The translations under genes were made by a program, and so were the position numbers. This document shows positions 48,506 to 59,110 of a DNA stretch of 64,000 bases, piece after piece; position 1 is the first letter of the stretch; each line of letters opens with the position of its first letter. The stretch is from contig NZ_CP109901.1 in assembly GCF_033095805.1 (NCBI RefSeq), positions 2,604,001 through 2,668,000 on the forward strand, read 5' to 3'. The stretch comes from Serratia sp. UGAL515B_01. Lineage in GTDB: Bacteria; Pseudomonadota; Gammaproteobacteria; Enterobacterales; Enterobacteriaceae. Below the pieces are notes generated by a model. It made no database searches. It was not told the origin of the DNA and saw nothing but the letters and a program-made list of their open reading frames with translations.

Positions 48506-49209
48506 GCGAATTTATCTTTAACCAGATCGGCACTATACGCTCACCCTATAAAGAAAAGTTCGCCGTTCCCCGCCAACCGGGGTTAGTTGAAGACGGTAAC
48601 GGAGAACTGGTGCTACTGCCGCCCTACAACCAGGCAGAAGCCGTGCGTGGTCTTAATGAATTCAGCCATCTGTGGGTGATGTTTATTTTCCATCAAACCA
48701 TGGAAGGAGGCTGGCGCCCGACGGTACGTCCCCCACGTCTGGGAGGCAATATGCGCATGGGTGTTTTTGCTACACGCTCGACCTTTCGCCCTAACCCTAT
48801 CGGGATGTCACTGATCGAACTAAAAGGTATACGTACTCTTGGAGGTGAAGTGGTGTTGGAATTAGGTAGCCTCGATCTTGTTGACGGTACTCCGGTAGTT
48901 GATATCAAACCCTACCTGCCGTTTGCCGAAAGTCATCCACAGGCGCGAGCTGGATTTGCACAAACCGCGCCGGCAGGGGATATGCCTGTATTCTTTTCTA
49001 CACAAGCGGAACAACAACTACAGCAACACCAGCGTCGTTACCCGAATCTACGCCGCTTTGTGACCCAGGTTTTGGCCCAAGATCCACGTCCTGCCTATCA
49101 AAAAGAGGAAAAAAGTAGCCGACAATACGCAGTGTGGTTGTTGGAGTTCAACGTATGCTGGCGTATCGTTGGGGATCAGACAGAGGTGTTATCGCTTGAT
49201 ACCCGTTAA
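48502..49209 (+). CDS. trmO: TrmO, tRNA (adenine37-N6)-methyltransferase
   Basis: A 235-residue protein of the TsaA/YaeB family. The N-terminal beta-barrel has IGTIRSPYKEKFAVPRQPGLVEDGNGELVLL, HLWVMFIFH, MRMGVFATRSTFRPNPIGMSLIEL and DLVDGTPVVDIKPYLPF. It methylates m6t6A37 in tRNA-Thr using SAM. It overlaps rcsF by four bases, so the two are cotranscribed, as in E. coli. Confidence 0.93.
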   Translation: MSEFIFNQIGTIRSPYKEKFAVPRQPGLVEDGNGELVLLPPYNQAEAVRGLNEFSHLWVMFIFHQTMEGGWRPTVRPPRLGGNMRMGVFATRSTFRPNPIGMSLIELKGIRTLGGEVVLELGSLDLVDGTPVVDIKPYLPFAESHPQARAGFAQTAPAGDMPVFFSTQAEQQLQQHQRRYPNLRRFVTQVLAQDPRPAYQKEEKSSRQYAVWLLEFNVCWRIVGDQTEVLSLDTR

Positions 49210-49329
49210 AATTCCACCCTCTCTCTTTTGACAACTGGCTCACGCTGGTAAACTAAACCACTTTTATCAACTTTGACTGCCGCCCTTGGTAGCACGAAGA
49301 AATTTGCAGTCCTAACGGAACCGAACACC

Positions 49330-51048
49330 ATGCGTACTAGCCAATATCTGCTCTCCACTCTAAAGGAGACTCCTGCCGATGCCGAAGTGATCAGCCACCA
49401 GTTGATGCTACGCGCCGGGATGATCCGCAAGCTGGCCTCAGGCCTTTATACCTGGTTGCCAACCGGCCTGCGTGTTCTAAAGAAGGTTGAAAATATCGTT
49501 CGCGAAGAAATGAACAATGCTAATGCGATCGAGGTTTCCATGCCGGTAGTCCAGCCTGCTGATTTGTGGCAGGAAAGTGGCCGCTGGGAACAATACGGTC
49601 CAGAGTTACTGCGCTTTGTCGATCGTGGCGAACGTCCTTTTGTGCTTGGCCCAACGCATGAGGAAGTGATCACCGATCTAATCCGTAACGAAATCAGTTC
49701 TTACAAGCAATTACCGTTGAATTTCTTCCAAATCCAAACCAAGTTCCGTGACGAAGTTCGTCCACGCTTTGGCGTTATGCGCTCACGTGAATTCTTGATG
49801 AAAGACGCTTATTCATTCCATACATCCCAGGAGTCTCTGCAGGCAACCTACGATGCAATGTACGATGCCTACAGTAAAATTTTCAATCGCATGGGGCTGG
49901 ATTTCCGCCCAGTGCTCGCCGATACCGGCTCCATCGGTGGCAGTGCTTCACACGAGTTCCAGGTACTGGCAGACAGCGGTGAAGACGATATCGTATTCTC
50001 TACTGATTCAGACTATGCCGCCAATATCGAGCTGGCGGAAGCGGTGGCCCCTGCTCAATCTCGCGGCGCGGCTACGGAAGAACTGCGGATTGTCGATACG
50101 CCAAATGCCAAAACTATCGCCGAGCTGGTCGAACAATTCCAGTTGCCGGTAGAGAAAACGGTGAAAACTCTGATAGTTCACGCTCATGAAGAAAGTGGCC
50201 ACAAGCTGGTTGCTTTGTTGGTACGTGGTGACCACGAACTTAATGAAATCAAGGCTGAGAAGCTGCCACAAGTGGCTGCGCCATTGACTTTCGCCGCTGA
50301 TGAAGAGATCCGTGCGATCGTGGGTGCAGGTCCTGGTTCTCTTGGCCCACTAAACCTGGCAATTCCTGTGATCATAGATCGTAGCGTAGCCGCTATGAAT
50401 GATTTCAGCGCGGGTGCCAATGTCGATGGTAAACACTACTTTGGTATCAATTGGGAACGCGACCTGCCGCTGCCCCAAATTGCCGATATTCGTAACGTGG
50501 TTGCAGGTGATGCCAGCCCGGATGGTAAAGGGACGTTGCTGATCAAACGTGGCATCGAAGTTGGACACATTTTCCAACTGGGTACCAAGTACTCGGAAGC
50601 AATGAAAGCGACGGTTCAGGGTGAGGATGGACGCAACCAAGTGCTGACCATGGGCTGCTACGGCATTGGTGTTACCCGCGTCGTTGCTGCAGCCATCGAG
50701 CAAAACCACGACGAACGTGGCATTATCTGGCCAGACGCTATTGCTCCATTCCAAGTTGCCATTCTGCCAATGAACATGCACAAATCGTTCCGTGTGCATG
50801 CGCTGGCTGAAGAGTTATATGACACGCTGCGTTCACATGGTATCGACGTTATCCTCGATGACCGTAAAGAACGCCCAGGCGTGATGTTTGCAGACATGGA
50901 GCTGATCGGCGTTCCTCATTCCATTGTCATCGGCGATCGTAACCTTGACAGTGAAGAAATCGAGTACAAAAACCGCCGTATTGGTGAGAAGCAGATGATT
51001 AGAACCAGCGAAATCGTAAATTTCCTGTTAGCACAAATCAAACGCTGA
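49330..51048 (+). CDS. proS: Prolyl-tRNA synthetase
   Basis: A 572-residue class II synthetase. Motif 1 region is [50 protein letters not shown], motif 2 is [25 protein letters not shown], and motif 3 is in [18 protein letters not shown]. An editing (INS) domain lies between motifs 2 and 3, and the anticodon-binding domain is C-terminal. The ATG at 49330 starts the conserved sequence; an upstream frame is not conserved. A strong terminator follows. Confidence 0.97.
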   Translation: MRTSQYLLSTLKETPADAEVISHQLMLRAGMIRKLASGLYTWLPTGLRVLKKVENIVREEMNNANAIEVSMPVVQPADLWQESGRWEQYGPELLRFVDRGERPFVLGPTHEEVITDLIRNEISSYKQLPLNFFQIQTKFRDEVRPRFGVMRSREFLMKDAYSFHTSQESLQATYDAMYDAYSKIFNRMGLDFRPVLADTGSIGGSASHEFQVLADSGEDDIVFSTDSDYAANIELAEAVAPAQSRGAATEELRIVDTPNAKTIAELVEQFQLPVEKTVKTLIVHAHEESGHKLVALLVRGDHELNEIKAEKLPQVAAPLTFAADEEIRAIVGAGPGSLGPLNLAIPVIIDRSVAAMNDFSAGANVDGKHYFGINWERDLPLPQIADIRNVVAGDASPDGKGTLLIKRGIEVGHIFQLGTKYSEAMKATVQGEDGRNQVLTMGCYGIGVTRVVAAAIEQNHDERGIIWPDAIAPFQVAILPMNMHKSFRVHALAEELYDTLRSHGIDVILDDRKERPGVMFADMELIGVPHSIVIGDRNLDSEEIEYKNRRIGEKQMIRTSEIVNFLLAQIKR

Positions 51049-51067
51049 AATTATCAATAACAATCAA

Positions 51068-51096
51068 AAACACCCTGTCAAGCAGGGTGTTTTTTT
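51068..51096 (+). terminator. Terminator after proS
   Basis: AAACACCCTG and CAGGGTGTTT pair and run into TTTTTTT. The A-rich left arm could also serve nlpE from the other side. Confidence 0.9.
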
Positions 51097-51123
51097 GATA
51101 AAACGCGTTTTAATCCAATCACA

Positions 51124-51810
51124 TTACTTACCACAATCCTTGTTACGATCAAAAACAATTTTCCCTTCTGGCTCTGGCACCAACGCTTTTTGCATCAGCC
51201 CTTCCTCCATCGACGGTTGCACACTGAAATGACCATTCAGCATCAAAAATACCGGTTCCCCAGGAGCAACGCGAGCCTGCAAATAGCCTTTCTCCAACGC
51301 GATATTGTTCACGACAGGGAAAGTTCTACCGGTGGCACAGTCCTGGAAGACTGCCGCATCGGCCATGTAGGTATAGAGGCCTGTCAGCGGCATAGGCGTT
51401 TTTGGTAACGGTTTACTCACCGCAGACAAAACATAATTGAGCTTTGACTCAATCGGTAAACCGTTCTGATCGAGCATTTGTAGGTCTTTACCTACCGGGC
51501 GGAAATAGCGTTTTTCACCGTCGGCATTTGTCAGCACCAGTTTATCGGCAGTCCGCGCCCATTTGCCATAACTGGCAAAAGTTTTATCCCCTTCTTTGGT
51601 ATCGCGATATATTTCCTGCAGAACGAATGTTCCGTCTTCATCCAGAAACAACGATGTATCTAAGCCACTACAGTCAGCACAAGGTAGTACGCCTTGATAA
51701 CTCTGCTGCATCGGCTGCAGAGACAATTCTTTTGGCTGGTATTGGTTATTGCATCCCAGCAATGAAAGGCCACCTGCCACCAATAACAGGGCGATTATAA
51801 TTTTCTGCAC
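51124..51810 (-). CDS. nlpE: NlpE (CutF), envelope stress lipoprotein
   Basis: A 228-residue precursor. The signal peptide ends with the lipobox LLGCN (Cys20). The N-terminal beta-barrel carries the redox motif PCADCSGLDTSLFL (CxxC). The C-terminal OB-like domain ends RNKDCGK and has a second Cys pair (QDCA and KDCG). NlpE signals surface contact and lipoprotein-sorting or disulfide defects to CpxA. It is convergent with proS. Confidence 0.94.
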   Translation of the reverse strand: MQKIIIALLLVAGGLSLLGCNNQYQPKELSLQPMQQSYQGVLPCADCSGLDTSLFLDEDGTFVLQEIYRDTKEGDKTFASYGKWARTADKLVLTNADGEKRYFRPVGKDLQMLDQNGLPIESKLNYVLSAVSKPLPKTPMPLTGLYTYMADAAVFQDCATGRTFPVVNNIALEKGYLQARVAPGEPVFLMLNGHFSVQPSMEEGLMQKALVPEPEGKIVFDRNKDCGK

Positions 51811-51852
51811 ACATATTCTCCTGCTGTGTTGTATTTGTACTCACAGAGTGCC

Positions 51853-52266
51853 CTAAGGACGAACCTTACCACGCAGCGCTTTGGTCACGCCTTTACGTAC
51901 CTTACCTTCAAGACGGCGTAATTTAGCCCCTTTGCTGGGCTTGGTTGCCCTGCGTGGTTTTTCAACCACCATCGCCTGTTTAATCAACGCTACCAGACGG
52001 GCAAGCGCTGCTTCACGATTCAATTCCTGACTACGATATTCTTGCGCTTTGATAATCACCACACCTTCACCGGTCATCAGATGATGATTAAACGCCAACA
52101 GCCTTTCCTTATAATACTCTGGCAGGCTAGATGCCCGGATGTCAAAGCGCAAATGAATCGCTGTAGAGGTTTTGTTTACATGCTGCCCACCAGCACCTTG
52201 AGCGCGAATCGCCGTCAATTCTATCTCATAGTCCGCTATGGCTACATTTTTTGATAATTCCAGCAC
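51853..52266 (-). CDS. arfB: ArfB (YaeJ), ribosome-rescue peptidyl-tRNA hydrolase
   Basis: A 137-residue protein. The GGQ motif lies in [22 protein letters not shown] (about residues 22-43). The unstructured basic tail [32 protein letters not shown] enters the empty mRNA channel. It frees stalled ribosomes without tmRNA, a backup to the ssrA system at the start of this window. It is 3 bases downstream of yaeQ, so the two are coupled. Confidence 0.95.
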   Translation of the reverse strand: MLELSKNVAIADYEIELTAIRAQGAGGQHVNKTSTAIHLRFDIRASSLPEYYKERLLAFNHHLMTGEGVVIIKAQEYRSQELNREAALARLVALIKQAMVVEKPRRATKPSKGAKLRRLEGKVRKGVTKALRGKVRP

Positions 52267-52269
52267 TGA

Positions 52270-52818
52270 CTATTCCTGTGCCTGTTGCCATTCGATGAAT
52301 TGAATTTCCAGACTATTCTTATCATCAGAAAGCCAGATAGTCCCTTCCTGCAGCGTTGCCTGCAATGTCATATTACGACTGGCAAACGCCGCTAAGCGGG
52401 ATAATTGTTCATCGCCGAGAAAGCGAATGCTTAAATTTTTGTGGTTTGCCAACTTCCCTTGCATCGACTGCCACCAGACATGTCCAGCGCGTTCACCATA
52501 AGTATAGAGCATAACTCGTGGCGATTGATTACACGCTTTTTTAATCCTTTTCTCATCTGGGAGACCCAGCTCAATCCACATTTCCAATCCATTATGATCG
52601 TTACGCTGCCAGATTTCCGGCTCATCTTCAGCGCTCAGTCCCTTGGTAAACACCAGACGTTCATCTGCATGGCAAATCCACGCTAACAAACGAAGCATCA
52701 TGCGCTGTTCGGTTTCTGAGGGATGTTGAGCCAGTGTCAGCGTTGCCTGGTGGTAGAAATGACGGTCCATATCAGCGATATTGACCGTGGCTTTGTAAAT
52801 TGTTGCTTTCAGCGCCAT
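52270..52818 (-). CDS. yaeQ: YaeQ family protein
   Basis: A 182-residue protein from the ATG at 52818 ([22 protein letters not shown]). [32 protein letters not shown] and [20 protein letters not shown] are typical of the PD-(D/E)XK-fold YaeQ family, whose biochemical role is unknown. It was first noted as a suppressor of RfaH loss. The upstream extension in the open frame is not conserved. Confidence 0.92.
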   Translation of the reverse strand: MALKATIYKATVNIADMDRHFYHQATLTLAQHPSETEQRMMLRLLAWICHADERLVFTKGLSAEDEPEIWQRNDHNGLEMWIELGLPDEKRIKKACNQSPRVMLYTYGERAGHVWWQSMQGKLANHKNLSIRFLGDEQLSRLAAFASRNMTLQATLQEGTIWLSDDKNSLEIQFIEWQQAQE

Positions 52819-53028
52819 GGGTAACCTCATTATTAGCAAGCAACAGTGTACTTGATAAGATTGGTCTACAGCCAGCACTAGGGGGATGTAAGCAATGAAA
52901 GCCAATAAGAGGAGCTAATAACTCCATAACACCTGTGATATAGTCGACTACAATTGGATTTAAGCCCGAGTATCTTTGTCAGGTTATCAATTTTGACAGC
53001 AAGGCAAAGATCCCGAAGGGAGGAAATT

Positions 53029-53229
53029 GTGCAGCAATACTGTGAGTTAGTACGCCGTTTTTACGCCGAGATTGGCAGTGGAAATCGAGGCTACGTCTCT
53101 GACCCACTGGCATGTGTTTTAAAGGCATTGGACGAGGTTGCAGCGAATAGTACGCTGCCGTCCTCCGTTAGTGAACAGGCGGCATTTGCCGCCGCTAACT
53201 TATTGGTGAGCGACTATGTTGATGAATGA
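53029..53229 (+). CDS. yaeP: YaeP family small protein
   Basis: A 66-residue protein from the GTG at 53029, 6 bases after GGGAGG (53018-53023); the ATG-like start at 52954 adds unconserved residues. [34 protein letters not shown] and [16 protein letters not shown] match E. coli YaeP in length and sequence. The function is unknown. It overlaps rof. Confidence 0.9.
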   Translation: MQQYCELVRRFYAEIGSGNRGYVSDPLACVLKALDEVAANSTLPSSVSEQAAFAAANLLVSDYVDE

Positions 53230-53479
53230 TGAATATCAACCCATCAATTGCGATGACTATGACAACCTGGAACTCGCCTGTCAGCATAAACTGATCCTGA
53301 AGCTGGAATTACGCGACGGAGAAGTGATTGAAGCAAAAGCCATCGATCTGCTGCAAAAAAAACGTGTTGAATACCTAACAATCGAGCTGAATGGTAACCA
53401 ACGCGATGTGCGGCTGGACCACATCGGCAGTTTTAGCCACCCGGACATTGGTACCATCGTTGTGAGTCTTTCCGACTAA
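53222..53479 (+). CDS. rof: Rof (YaeO), Rho-binding antiterminator
   Basis: An 85-residue protein from [22 protein letters not shown], overlapping the end of yaeP by 8 bases. It is an Sm-like beta-barrel rich in acidic residues. Rof binds the primary RNA site of Rho and blocks termination. I chose 53222 because it matches the E. coli start, although an ATG at 53216 is also in frame. Confidence 0.93.
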   Translation: MNDEYQPINCDDYDNLELACQHKLILKLELRDGEVIEAKAIDLLQKKRVEYLTIELNGNQRDVRLDHIGSFSHPDIGTIVVSLSD

Positions 53480-53558
53480 TAACCTCGGTAACCCCATCTT
53501 TACAGGGCAGCTCAATAGCTGCCCTCGTCATTTGAGATGCAGGATTAACCGCCCTGGC

Positions 53559-53873
53559 TTAAGGTTTTAGACTGGCGTAATAAGCAGCCAGGTCGGCAAT
53601 ATCCTGATCGGATAGTCCTGACACAAAAGCTTTCATCACTTCAGCCTGTCCTCCTGAACGTTCGCCCTTTTTATAAGCCTGCAAAGAGTGCTCAAGATAC
53701 GCAGCATTCTGCCCAGCAAGATTAGGATACAACGGCACAGAAACTTTGCCATCGACTCCATGACAAGCCATACAGCGTGCCGACTTGTCTTTACCTGCGG
53801 CCGGATCGCCAACAGCCCAAGCGGAAAAACTCAGCAATGCCGCCATCATTAGAATTACACCAGAAAATTTCAT
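53559..53873 (-). CDS. Periplasmic c-type cytochrome (c4/c553-like)
   Basis: A 104-residue precursor with the signal peptide [20 protein letters not shown]. The haem motif CMACH comes after [14 protein letters not shown], and the axial Met is in [27 protein letters not shown]. It is a monohaem class I cytochrome of electron transport in the periplasm. E. coli has none between rof and tilS, so it is an extra gene of this lineage. Its partner oxidase is not visible. Confidence 0.88.
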   Translation of the reverse strand: MKFSGVILMMAALLSFSAWAVGDPAAGKDKSARCMACHGVDGKVSVPLYPNLAGQNAAYLEHSLQAYKKGERSGGQAEVMKAFVSGLSDQDIADLAAYYASLKP

Positions 53874-53894
53874 GAATACTCCTCACAACAGCTG

Positions 53895-55205
53895 CTATTG
53901 TTTTTTCCAGCCCAATTGCCAACCAGGTTCGCTGCCAGCCACTCGCCCATCTTCAGTCACAAATACACCAACGGCAGCGATCAAACGCTCGCCATAGTAG
54001 ATTAGTGGAATTCGCCCACGCTGCCAGGGAGGGATCGCCAATTCCTGCCATAATTTCTTTATGTGCCTTGAACCTGCACGGCCAACAATACGCACTCTGC
54101 CACTGGCAGTAAAACGAACATTGACTTGTTCATTAGCCTGCGGTGCCCGTATCAAAAAGTCACCTTCATCTGTAAGTAAAGTCCCTAGCCCATCAGGTAA
54201 TATCAAAGGAGCACTGATCATCCAGGATAACTCTACGCCGCTAAGGTCTTCCATCAATGGCAACAAATATAGGCGTTGCCGAAAACGGCGAACTTGATAA
54301 TCACCAAGTTGTAATTGCGGTTCAGCATCTTCCCTGCTAAGGGCAACTTCATGCCAAATCCGGTGCAAACCATCACGCGCAGGCAGAGGTACATCAAACA
54401 GCGCAATCCAGCGGCGCAACAACGCATAACGTTTTTCTACTGAGCAAGCTTGTAACTCATTTATTGACAACGTGTTTTCATGATCCAGCAATTGGGCCAA
54501 TTGTTCTGCCAATAATTCATCAAGCAATTGTTCTTGCTCGGCACATAAGCTGGCACTTCGTGCCGTTGCCAACGCGAAATGCGGCCAACGTTGATTGAGT
54601 AAAGGTAGGATGTTCAAACGCAAAAAATTGCGATCAAAACGGGAGTCCTGATTGCTATCGTCTTCGATCCAGTGAAGTTGATGCAGCATGGCGTACTCTT
54701 CCAATTGCTGACGAGAGATCGCCAACAAGGGACGGAGTAAAGAATGTTTAGCCAACCTGGTTTGTGCGGCCATCGCAGACAAACCCGCTGGGCCACTGCC
54801 TCGTTTCAGTGCCAAGAGGAAAGTTTCACATTGGTCATCGAGATGCTGTGCTGTCAGCAAAACCTCTCCCGCAACCAGTGTCTTATTAAAAGCGGCATAA
54901 CGGGCGGCCCTGGCCGCTGCTTCTATCCCCCCCGAGTGCCCATCAAGTTTGACATGATGCACCACCAGCGGTATCCGCCACTGCGCACACTGCTGCTGGC
55001 AATGAACCATCCAATCATCAGCAAAACGGCTCAGTCCATGGTGAACGTGTGCCGCGCGTAACGTGATATCTGGCTGCTGCTGACGTAAAAGCATCAGCAA
55101 ATGCAACAGCACGCTGGAATCCAATCCACCGCTAAACGCGACCAGCAGTTGGTTTTCACCCGCCAATTGTTCGGTAACATGCGCAATAAGTTGATTGCTT
55201 TTCAT
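53895..55205 (-). CDS. tilS: tRNA(Ile)-lysidine synthase
   Basis: A 436-residue protein. The PP-loop LLVAFSGGLDSSVLLHLLMLLR is at about 20-40. The N-type ATPase core has HVHHGLSRFADDWMVHCQQQC and LTAQHLDDQCETFLLALKRGSGPAGLSAM. The C-terminal domains bind the tRNA. It makes lysidine at C34 of the CAT-anticodon tRNA-Ile so that AUA is read correctly; it is essential. Confidence 0.95.
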   Translation of the reverse strand: MKSNQLIAHVTEQLAGENQLLVAFSGGLDSSVLLHLLMLLRQQQPDITLRAAHVHHGLSRFADDWMVHCQQQCAQWRIPLVVHHVKLDGHSGGIEAAARAARYAAFNKTLVAGEVLLTAQHLDDQCETFLLALKRGSGPAGLSAMAAQTRLAKHSLLRPLLAISRQQLEEYAMLHQLHWIEDDSNQDSRFDRNFLRLNILPLLNQRWPHFALATARSASLCAEQEQLLDELLAEQLAQLLDHENTLSINELQACSVEKRYALLRRWIALFDVPLPARDGLHRIWHEVALSREDAEPQLQLGDYQVRRFRQRLYLLPLMEDLSGVELSWMISAPLILPDGLGTLLTDEGDFLIRAPQANEQVNVRFTASGRVRIVGRAGSRHIKKLWQELAIPPWQRGRIPLIYYGERLIAAVGVFVTEDGRVAGSEPGWQLGWKKQ

Positions 55206-55281
55206 TTATTAGCTTAGAGACCTGTCTGCATAACAGCATGTTAAAATCAACGGCCCAAAACTCAGGCCGTAAACACCGGAA

Positions 55282-55671
55282 TTAGGCCTCGTATAGCTCA
55301 AGCGGCAGTCCGTCAGGATCATTAAAAAAGGTGAAGCGAGATTGGGTATATGGGTCGACCCTTATCGGTTCACACATGATACCCGCCTTTTGTAGATACA
55401 TAATTGATGCTTCAATATCCTCCACGCTGAACGCCAGATGGCGTAAACCACAAGCTTCTGGACTGCTGCTCCTGGCTGGCGGAGAAGGGAACGAAAATAG
55501 CTCGATCGTGTATTGGCCATTCAACGCCAAATCGGCTTTCCACGAGTCCCGTTCTTCACGGTAAAACTCTGCGAGCAGGGTAAACCCGAGAATATCGCAA
55601 TAAAAATGTTTACTGGCGGCATAATCAGACCCGATCACCGCAATATGATGAATCTGCCGTAATCCCAACAT
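55282..55671 (-). CDS. yaeR: YaeR, VOC-superfamily (glyoxalase I-like) protein
   Basis: A 129-residue protein with two beta-alpha-beta-beta-beta units. Likely metal ligands are His8/His9 (QIHHIAVIG), the Glu in YTIELFSFP, His in LRHLAFSVED and Glu in LPLELYEA. It resembles lactoylglutathione lyase but the substrate is unknown. It lies between tilS and ldcC, as in E. coli. Confidence 0.88.
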   Translation of the reverse strand: MLGLRQIHHIAVIGSDYAASKHFYCDILGFTLLAEFYREERDSWKADLALNGQYTIELFSFPSPPARSSSPEACGLRHLAFSVEDIEASIMYLQKAGIMCEPIRVDPYTQSRFTFFNDPDGLPLELYEA

Positions 55672-55748
55672 AAGTGGACCCCGTTATTTTTGCGGATAAA
55701 AACAGTGAGCTGCCCTACCCCAATACCTGAATTTTATTCGATACAGCA

Positions 55749-57893
55749 TCAAACGTCTGATACTTTCAACACCTTTACCAGATAACGTCCATCCTCAGTC
55801 AGTTTTGCACCATGAATATCGGTTTCGAAACCAGGATAACGTTCACCAATGGAACAAAGCATCGACAGAAAATCAAGTACGGCACGGCTCTCTTCGGTGA
55901 TCATTTCACCTGGCATCACCAGCGGCACTCCTGGTGGATAAGGCAGGATCATATTTGCGGCAACTTTACCAATCAGTTGACCAATCTCGCAGGTTTCAAC
56001 ATTACCGCGTACCTGCTGTTGAAACATTTCATAGGGGGTAAGCTTCATTTCTGGCAATACATCAAACGCACGTAACATCAAGCGCGGCAGATCGTGCTGG
56101 GCGATCAACTGATGGATCCCGGCAGCAAGGTCCTGAATGCGCATATTACGATAAAAATCCGGATCCTCAGCGTACAAATCCGGCAGCATATTTTTTACCC
56201 GCAGATTGAGATCGTACGCGCGTTTGAAATCAATGAGGCCACGCAACAGACTCATCGCCTTCGTCTTATCTATCCCTATACTGAATAGGAACAACAGATT
56301 ATATGGACCGGTTTTTTCCACCACGATCCCGCGTTCATCCAGGTACTTAGCCACCAATGCAGCGGGAATACCTGAACGCTCTAATTCTCCCAGCTCGTTC
56401 ATACCCGGCGTCAATATCGTAACCTTTATCGGGTCTAGATACATATGGTTGCTATCGGTATGGCCAAAACCATGCCAGTTATCATCTGGGTCCAGAGGCC
56501 AACACGTTGCCTCATCAATGACCTCCGGTTGCCAGATATCGAAAAACCAGCTGTCACTTTCATCACGCAAACGCTGCATTTCACGGCGAAAATGCAATGC
56601 ACGCTCTACCGAGCGGTGGATCATGCGCCGCCCGGAATTACCACGCAGCATCGCTGCTGTCGTTTCCATAGAAGCAACAATGCCATAATGCGGTGAGGTG
56701 GTGGTATGCATCATATAGGCTTCATTGAAGGTGTTTTCATCGTAATCACCCTTTATGTGGATCATCGAAGCCTGTGAGAATGCTGCCAACAATTTATGTG
56801 TCGACTGCGTTTCGTAGATCACTTTGCCCGCAATGCGATCGCCACTCATGCCACTTTTCCCCTCATAAATCGGATGAAAATTGGTGTAAGGCACCCAGGC
56901 GGAATCAAAATGAATTGATGCGACATCAAGCGTCTGTTTGATGTAATCAGTGTTATATAACAGACCATCGTAAGTTGAATTGGTGATCACCGCATGAATC
57001 GGCCAACTGGCATTAGCGGTTTCCGCTACGCGTTTAGCAATGCTATCGCGGGTAAATTCGTTTTGAGGGATCCCCCCTAGAATACCGTAAGCATTACGCA
57101 GCGGGCGTAGATAGATCGGAACAATGTCACACATCATGAGCAGATGACACAGGGATTTATGGCAATTGCGATCTATCAGCACCGTACTTCCTGCGGGGGA
57201 TGAATACATACCGACAATCTTATTGGCTGTTGAAGTCCCGTTAGTGACCAAATAACTCTGCTCTGCGTTAAACGTGCGGGCAATGTATTCTTCCGCTTCC
57301 AAATGTGGCCCCGTGTGGTCAAGCAGTGAACCTAATTCGGTCACCGAAATCGAGATATCTGCCTTTAAGGTGTTGGCACCAAAGAAATCATAGAATAGAC
57401 AACCCACCGGGCTTTTCTGGAACGCGGTGCCAGCCATATGGCCTGGCGTGCAAAACGTGTATTTTCCCTCTTTCACGTAGGTGAACAATGCTTTGGTCAG
57501 CGGAGGAGTGATGGTATCAATGTATTCATCAGTATACTGCCTAATCCGTTGGGCAATATCATCAGCAGCATTAAGACCATACTCAAAGAAATACAACACC
57601 ATTCGCATTTCATGCAGATTTACATCAAATGTGGAATGCGTATTGATGAACGCATATAAAGGGAGATACTCATTGAGATCGTTAATTTCGCTGCATAATT
57701 CAAGACTGTAATCATCCCAGTCGAAAATTACCCCACAGATACGCGCATTGTGCTCAATCAGCTTCAGCAGATCACCACTGTTTTTCGGATATACCAGTTG
57801 AAAGCCCATTGAGGCTAGTGCGTCGTGGAGTTCGCGGATAGGTTCGTCTTTATAATAAACACCTGTCGTGCTCATGATCGCAATAATATTCAT
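55749..57893 (-). CDS. ldcC: Lysine decarboxylase
   Basis: A 714-residue fold-type I PLP decarboxylase of the bacterial Lys/Arg/Orn group. An N-terminal receiver-like wing domain (to about 130) is followed by the PLP domain with STHKLLAAFSQASMIHIKG (Schiff-base Lys about 367) and SIHFDSAWVPYTNFHPIYEGKSGM, and the C-terminal domain. It makes cadaverine from lysine. The position between accA and yaeR is that of constitutive LdcC, not of the acid-induced CadA; no cadB or cadC is near. Confidence 0.93.
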   Translation of the reverse strand: MNIIAIMSTTGVYYKDEPIRELHDALASMGFQLVYPKNSGDLLKLIEHNARICGVIFDWDDYSLELCSEINDLNEYLPLYAFINTHSTFDVNLHEMRMVLYFFEYGLNAADDIAQRIRQYTDEYIDTITPPLTKALFTYVKEGKYTFCTPGHMAGTAFQKSPVGCLFYDFFGANTLKADISISVTELGSLLDHTGPHLEAEEYIARTFNAEQSYLVTNGTSTANKIVGMYSSPAGSTVLIDRNCHKSLCHLLMMCDIVPIYLRPLRNAYGILGGIPQNEFTRDSIAKRVAETANASWPIHAVITNSTYDGLLYNTDYIKQTLDVASIHFDSAWVPYTNFHPIYEGKSGMSGDRIAGKVIYETQSTHKLLAAFSQASMIHIKGDYDENTFNEAYMMHTTTSPHYGIVASMETTAAMLRGNSGRRMIHRSVERALHFRREMQRLRDESDSWFFDIWQPEVIDEATCWPLDPDDNWHGFGHTDSNHMYLDPIKVTILTPGMNELGELERSGIPAALVAKYLDERGIVVEKTGPYNLLFLFSIGIDKTKAMSLLRGLIDFKRAYDLNLRVKNMLPDLYAEDPDFYRNMRIQDLAAGIHQLIAQHDLPRLMLRAFDVLPEMKLTPYEMFQQQVRGNVETCEIGQLIGKVAANMILPYPPGVPLVMPGEMITEESRAVLDFLSMLCSIGERYPGFETDIHGAKLTEDGRYLVKVLKVSDV

Positions 57894-57955
57894 TGGGCTA
57901 TTCCTGTCAGTGAACTCTTATATAAAGAGAAAAGTCACGGATAAAGATTGCAGAA

Positions 57956-57993
57956 ACAAAAAATCCCCCGCTAGTATTAACCGGCAGGGGATC
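57956..57993 (-). terminator. Terminator between accA and ldcC
   Basis: On the minus strand GATCCCCTGCCGG and CTAGCGGGGAT form a hairpin that runs into TTTTTTG. Confidence 0.8.
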
Positions 57994-58009
57994 TCACATA
58001 AAGCAGGTC

Positions 58010-58135
58010 TACTCGTTGTGCCTCAAGCTGCAGCGGTAGTGGCTGCCCTCATCCCCCAGTCACTTGCTTTACCAAGCTTCTCGGGCTTCTCTCAGTTGCC
58101 GCCCACTTGCAACTTGAAGTTACTTGAGTATCACA
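58010..58135. repeat. ERIC-like element, diverged
   Basis: CTCAAGCTGCAGCGGTAG at one side and TCAGTTGCCGCCCACTTGCAACTTGAAG at the other, around a CCCCAGTCACTTGCTTTACCAAG centre, share the ERIC outline. The boundaries TATACCC and GGGTATA are worn. Confidence 0.65.
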
Positions 58136-58138
58136 GTA

Positions 58139-59098
58139 TCAGCAGTAACCGTAGTTCATCAGGCGCTGATAACGGCGGTTGAGCAACTCTTCATTACTCA
58201 TCGCATCCAATTCTGCCAGATCCACCAACAGTTGCGCCTTCAACGAAGCAGCCATCACCGGTACATCGCGGTGCGCAGAGCCCAGAGGTTCAGGGATGAC
58301 AGAATCGATCAGCTTCAGCTCTTTCAAACGCGGTGCTGTGATGCCCATTGCTTCTGCGGCAATCGGCGCCTTGTCGGCACTTTTCCACAAGATCGAGGCG
58401 CAACCTTCCGGCGAAATAACCGAATAGGTGCTGTATTGCAACATATTCACTTTATCGCCCACGCCAATCGCCAATGCACCGCCGGAGCCGCCTTCACCGA
58501 TCACGGTGCAGATCACCGGAATATTCAAGCGAGACATTTCACGGAGGTTACGAGCTATCGCTTCAGACTGACCACGTTCTTCAGCACCAACACCAGGGTA
58601 AGCACCAGGTGTGTCAATGAAAGTAATAAGAGGCATTTTAAAACGTGATGCCATTTCCATCAGACGCAGCGCTTTGCGGTAACCTTCTGGCGCAGGCATA
58701 CCAAAATTGCGACGGATTTTCTCTTTGGTTTCACGACCTTTCTGATGGCCGATGATCATCACCGGACGGCCATCAAGGCGCGCAATACCTCCGACAATGG
58801 CTTTGTCATCAGCATAGGCGCGATCGCCAGCCAGTTCTTCAAAGTCGGTAAAGATATATTTGATATAATCCAGGGTATAAGGACGGCGTGGGTGGCGTGC
58901 CAATTGGGCAATCTGCCAAGCCCCAAGATCGGAAAAAATCTTGCGCGTCAGCTCAACGCTTTTTTCACGCAGGCGCCGAACCTCTTCGTCCAGATTAATA
59001 TCTAATTTTTCGTCTTGACGGCTAACTGCGGTCAGCGAATCAATTTTCGCTTCTAGCTCTGCAATCGGCTGTTCAAAATCAAGAAAATTCAGACTCAT
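58139..59098 (-). CDS. accA: Acetyl-CoA carboxylase carboxyltransferase subunit alpha
   Basis: A 319-residue crotonase-fold subunit. An N-terminal helical part ([20 protein letters not shown]) is followed by [35 protein letters not shown] and [40 protein letters not shown]. With AccD it transfers the carboxyl group from biotin to acetyl-CoA in the first step of fatty-acid synthesis. It is 12 bases after dnaE in the same operon. Confidence 0.97.
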   Translation of the reverse strand: MSLNFLDFEQPIAELEAKIDSLTAVSRQDEKLDINLDEEVRRLREKSVELTRKIFSDLGAWQIAQLARHPRRPYTLDYIKYIFTDFEELAGDRAYADDKAIVGGIARLDGRPVMIIGHQKGRETKEKIRRNFGMPAPEGYRKALRLMEMASRFKMPLITFIDTPGAYPGVGAEERGQSEAIARNLREMSRLNIPVICTVIGEGGSGGALAIGVGDKVNMLQYSTYSVISPEGCASILWKSADKAPIAAEAMGITAPRLKELKLIDSVIPEPLGSAHRDVPVMAASLKAQLLVDLAELDAMSNEELLNRRYQRLMNYGYC

Positions 59099-59110
59099 AG
59101 TATTCCTATT

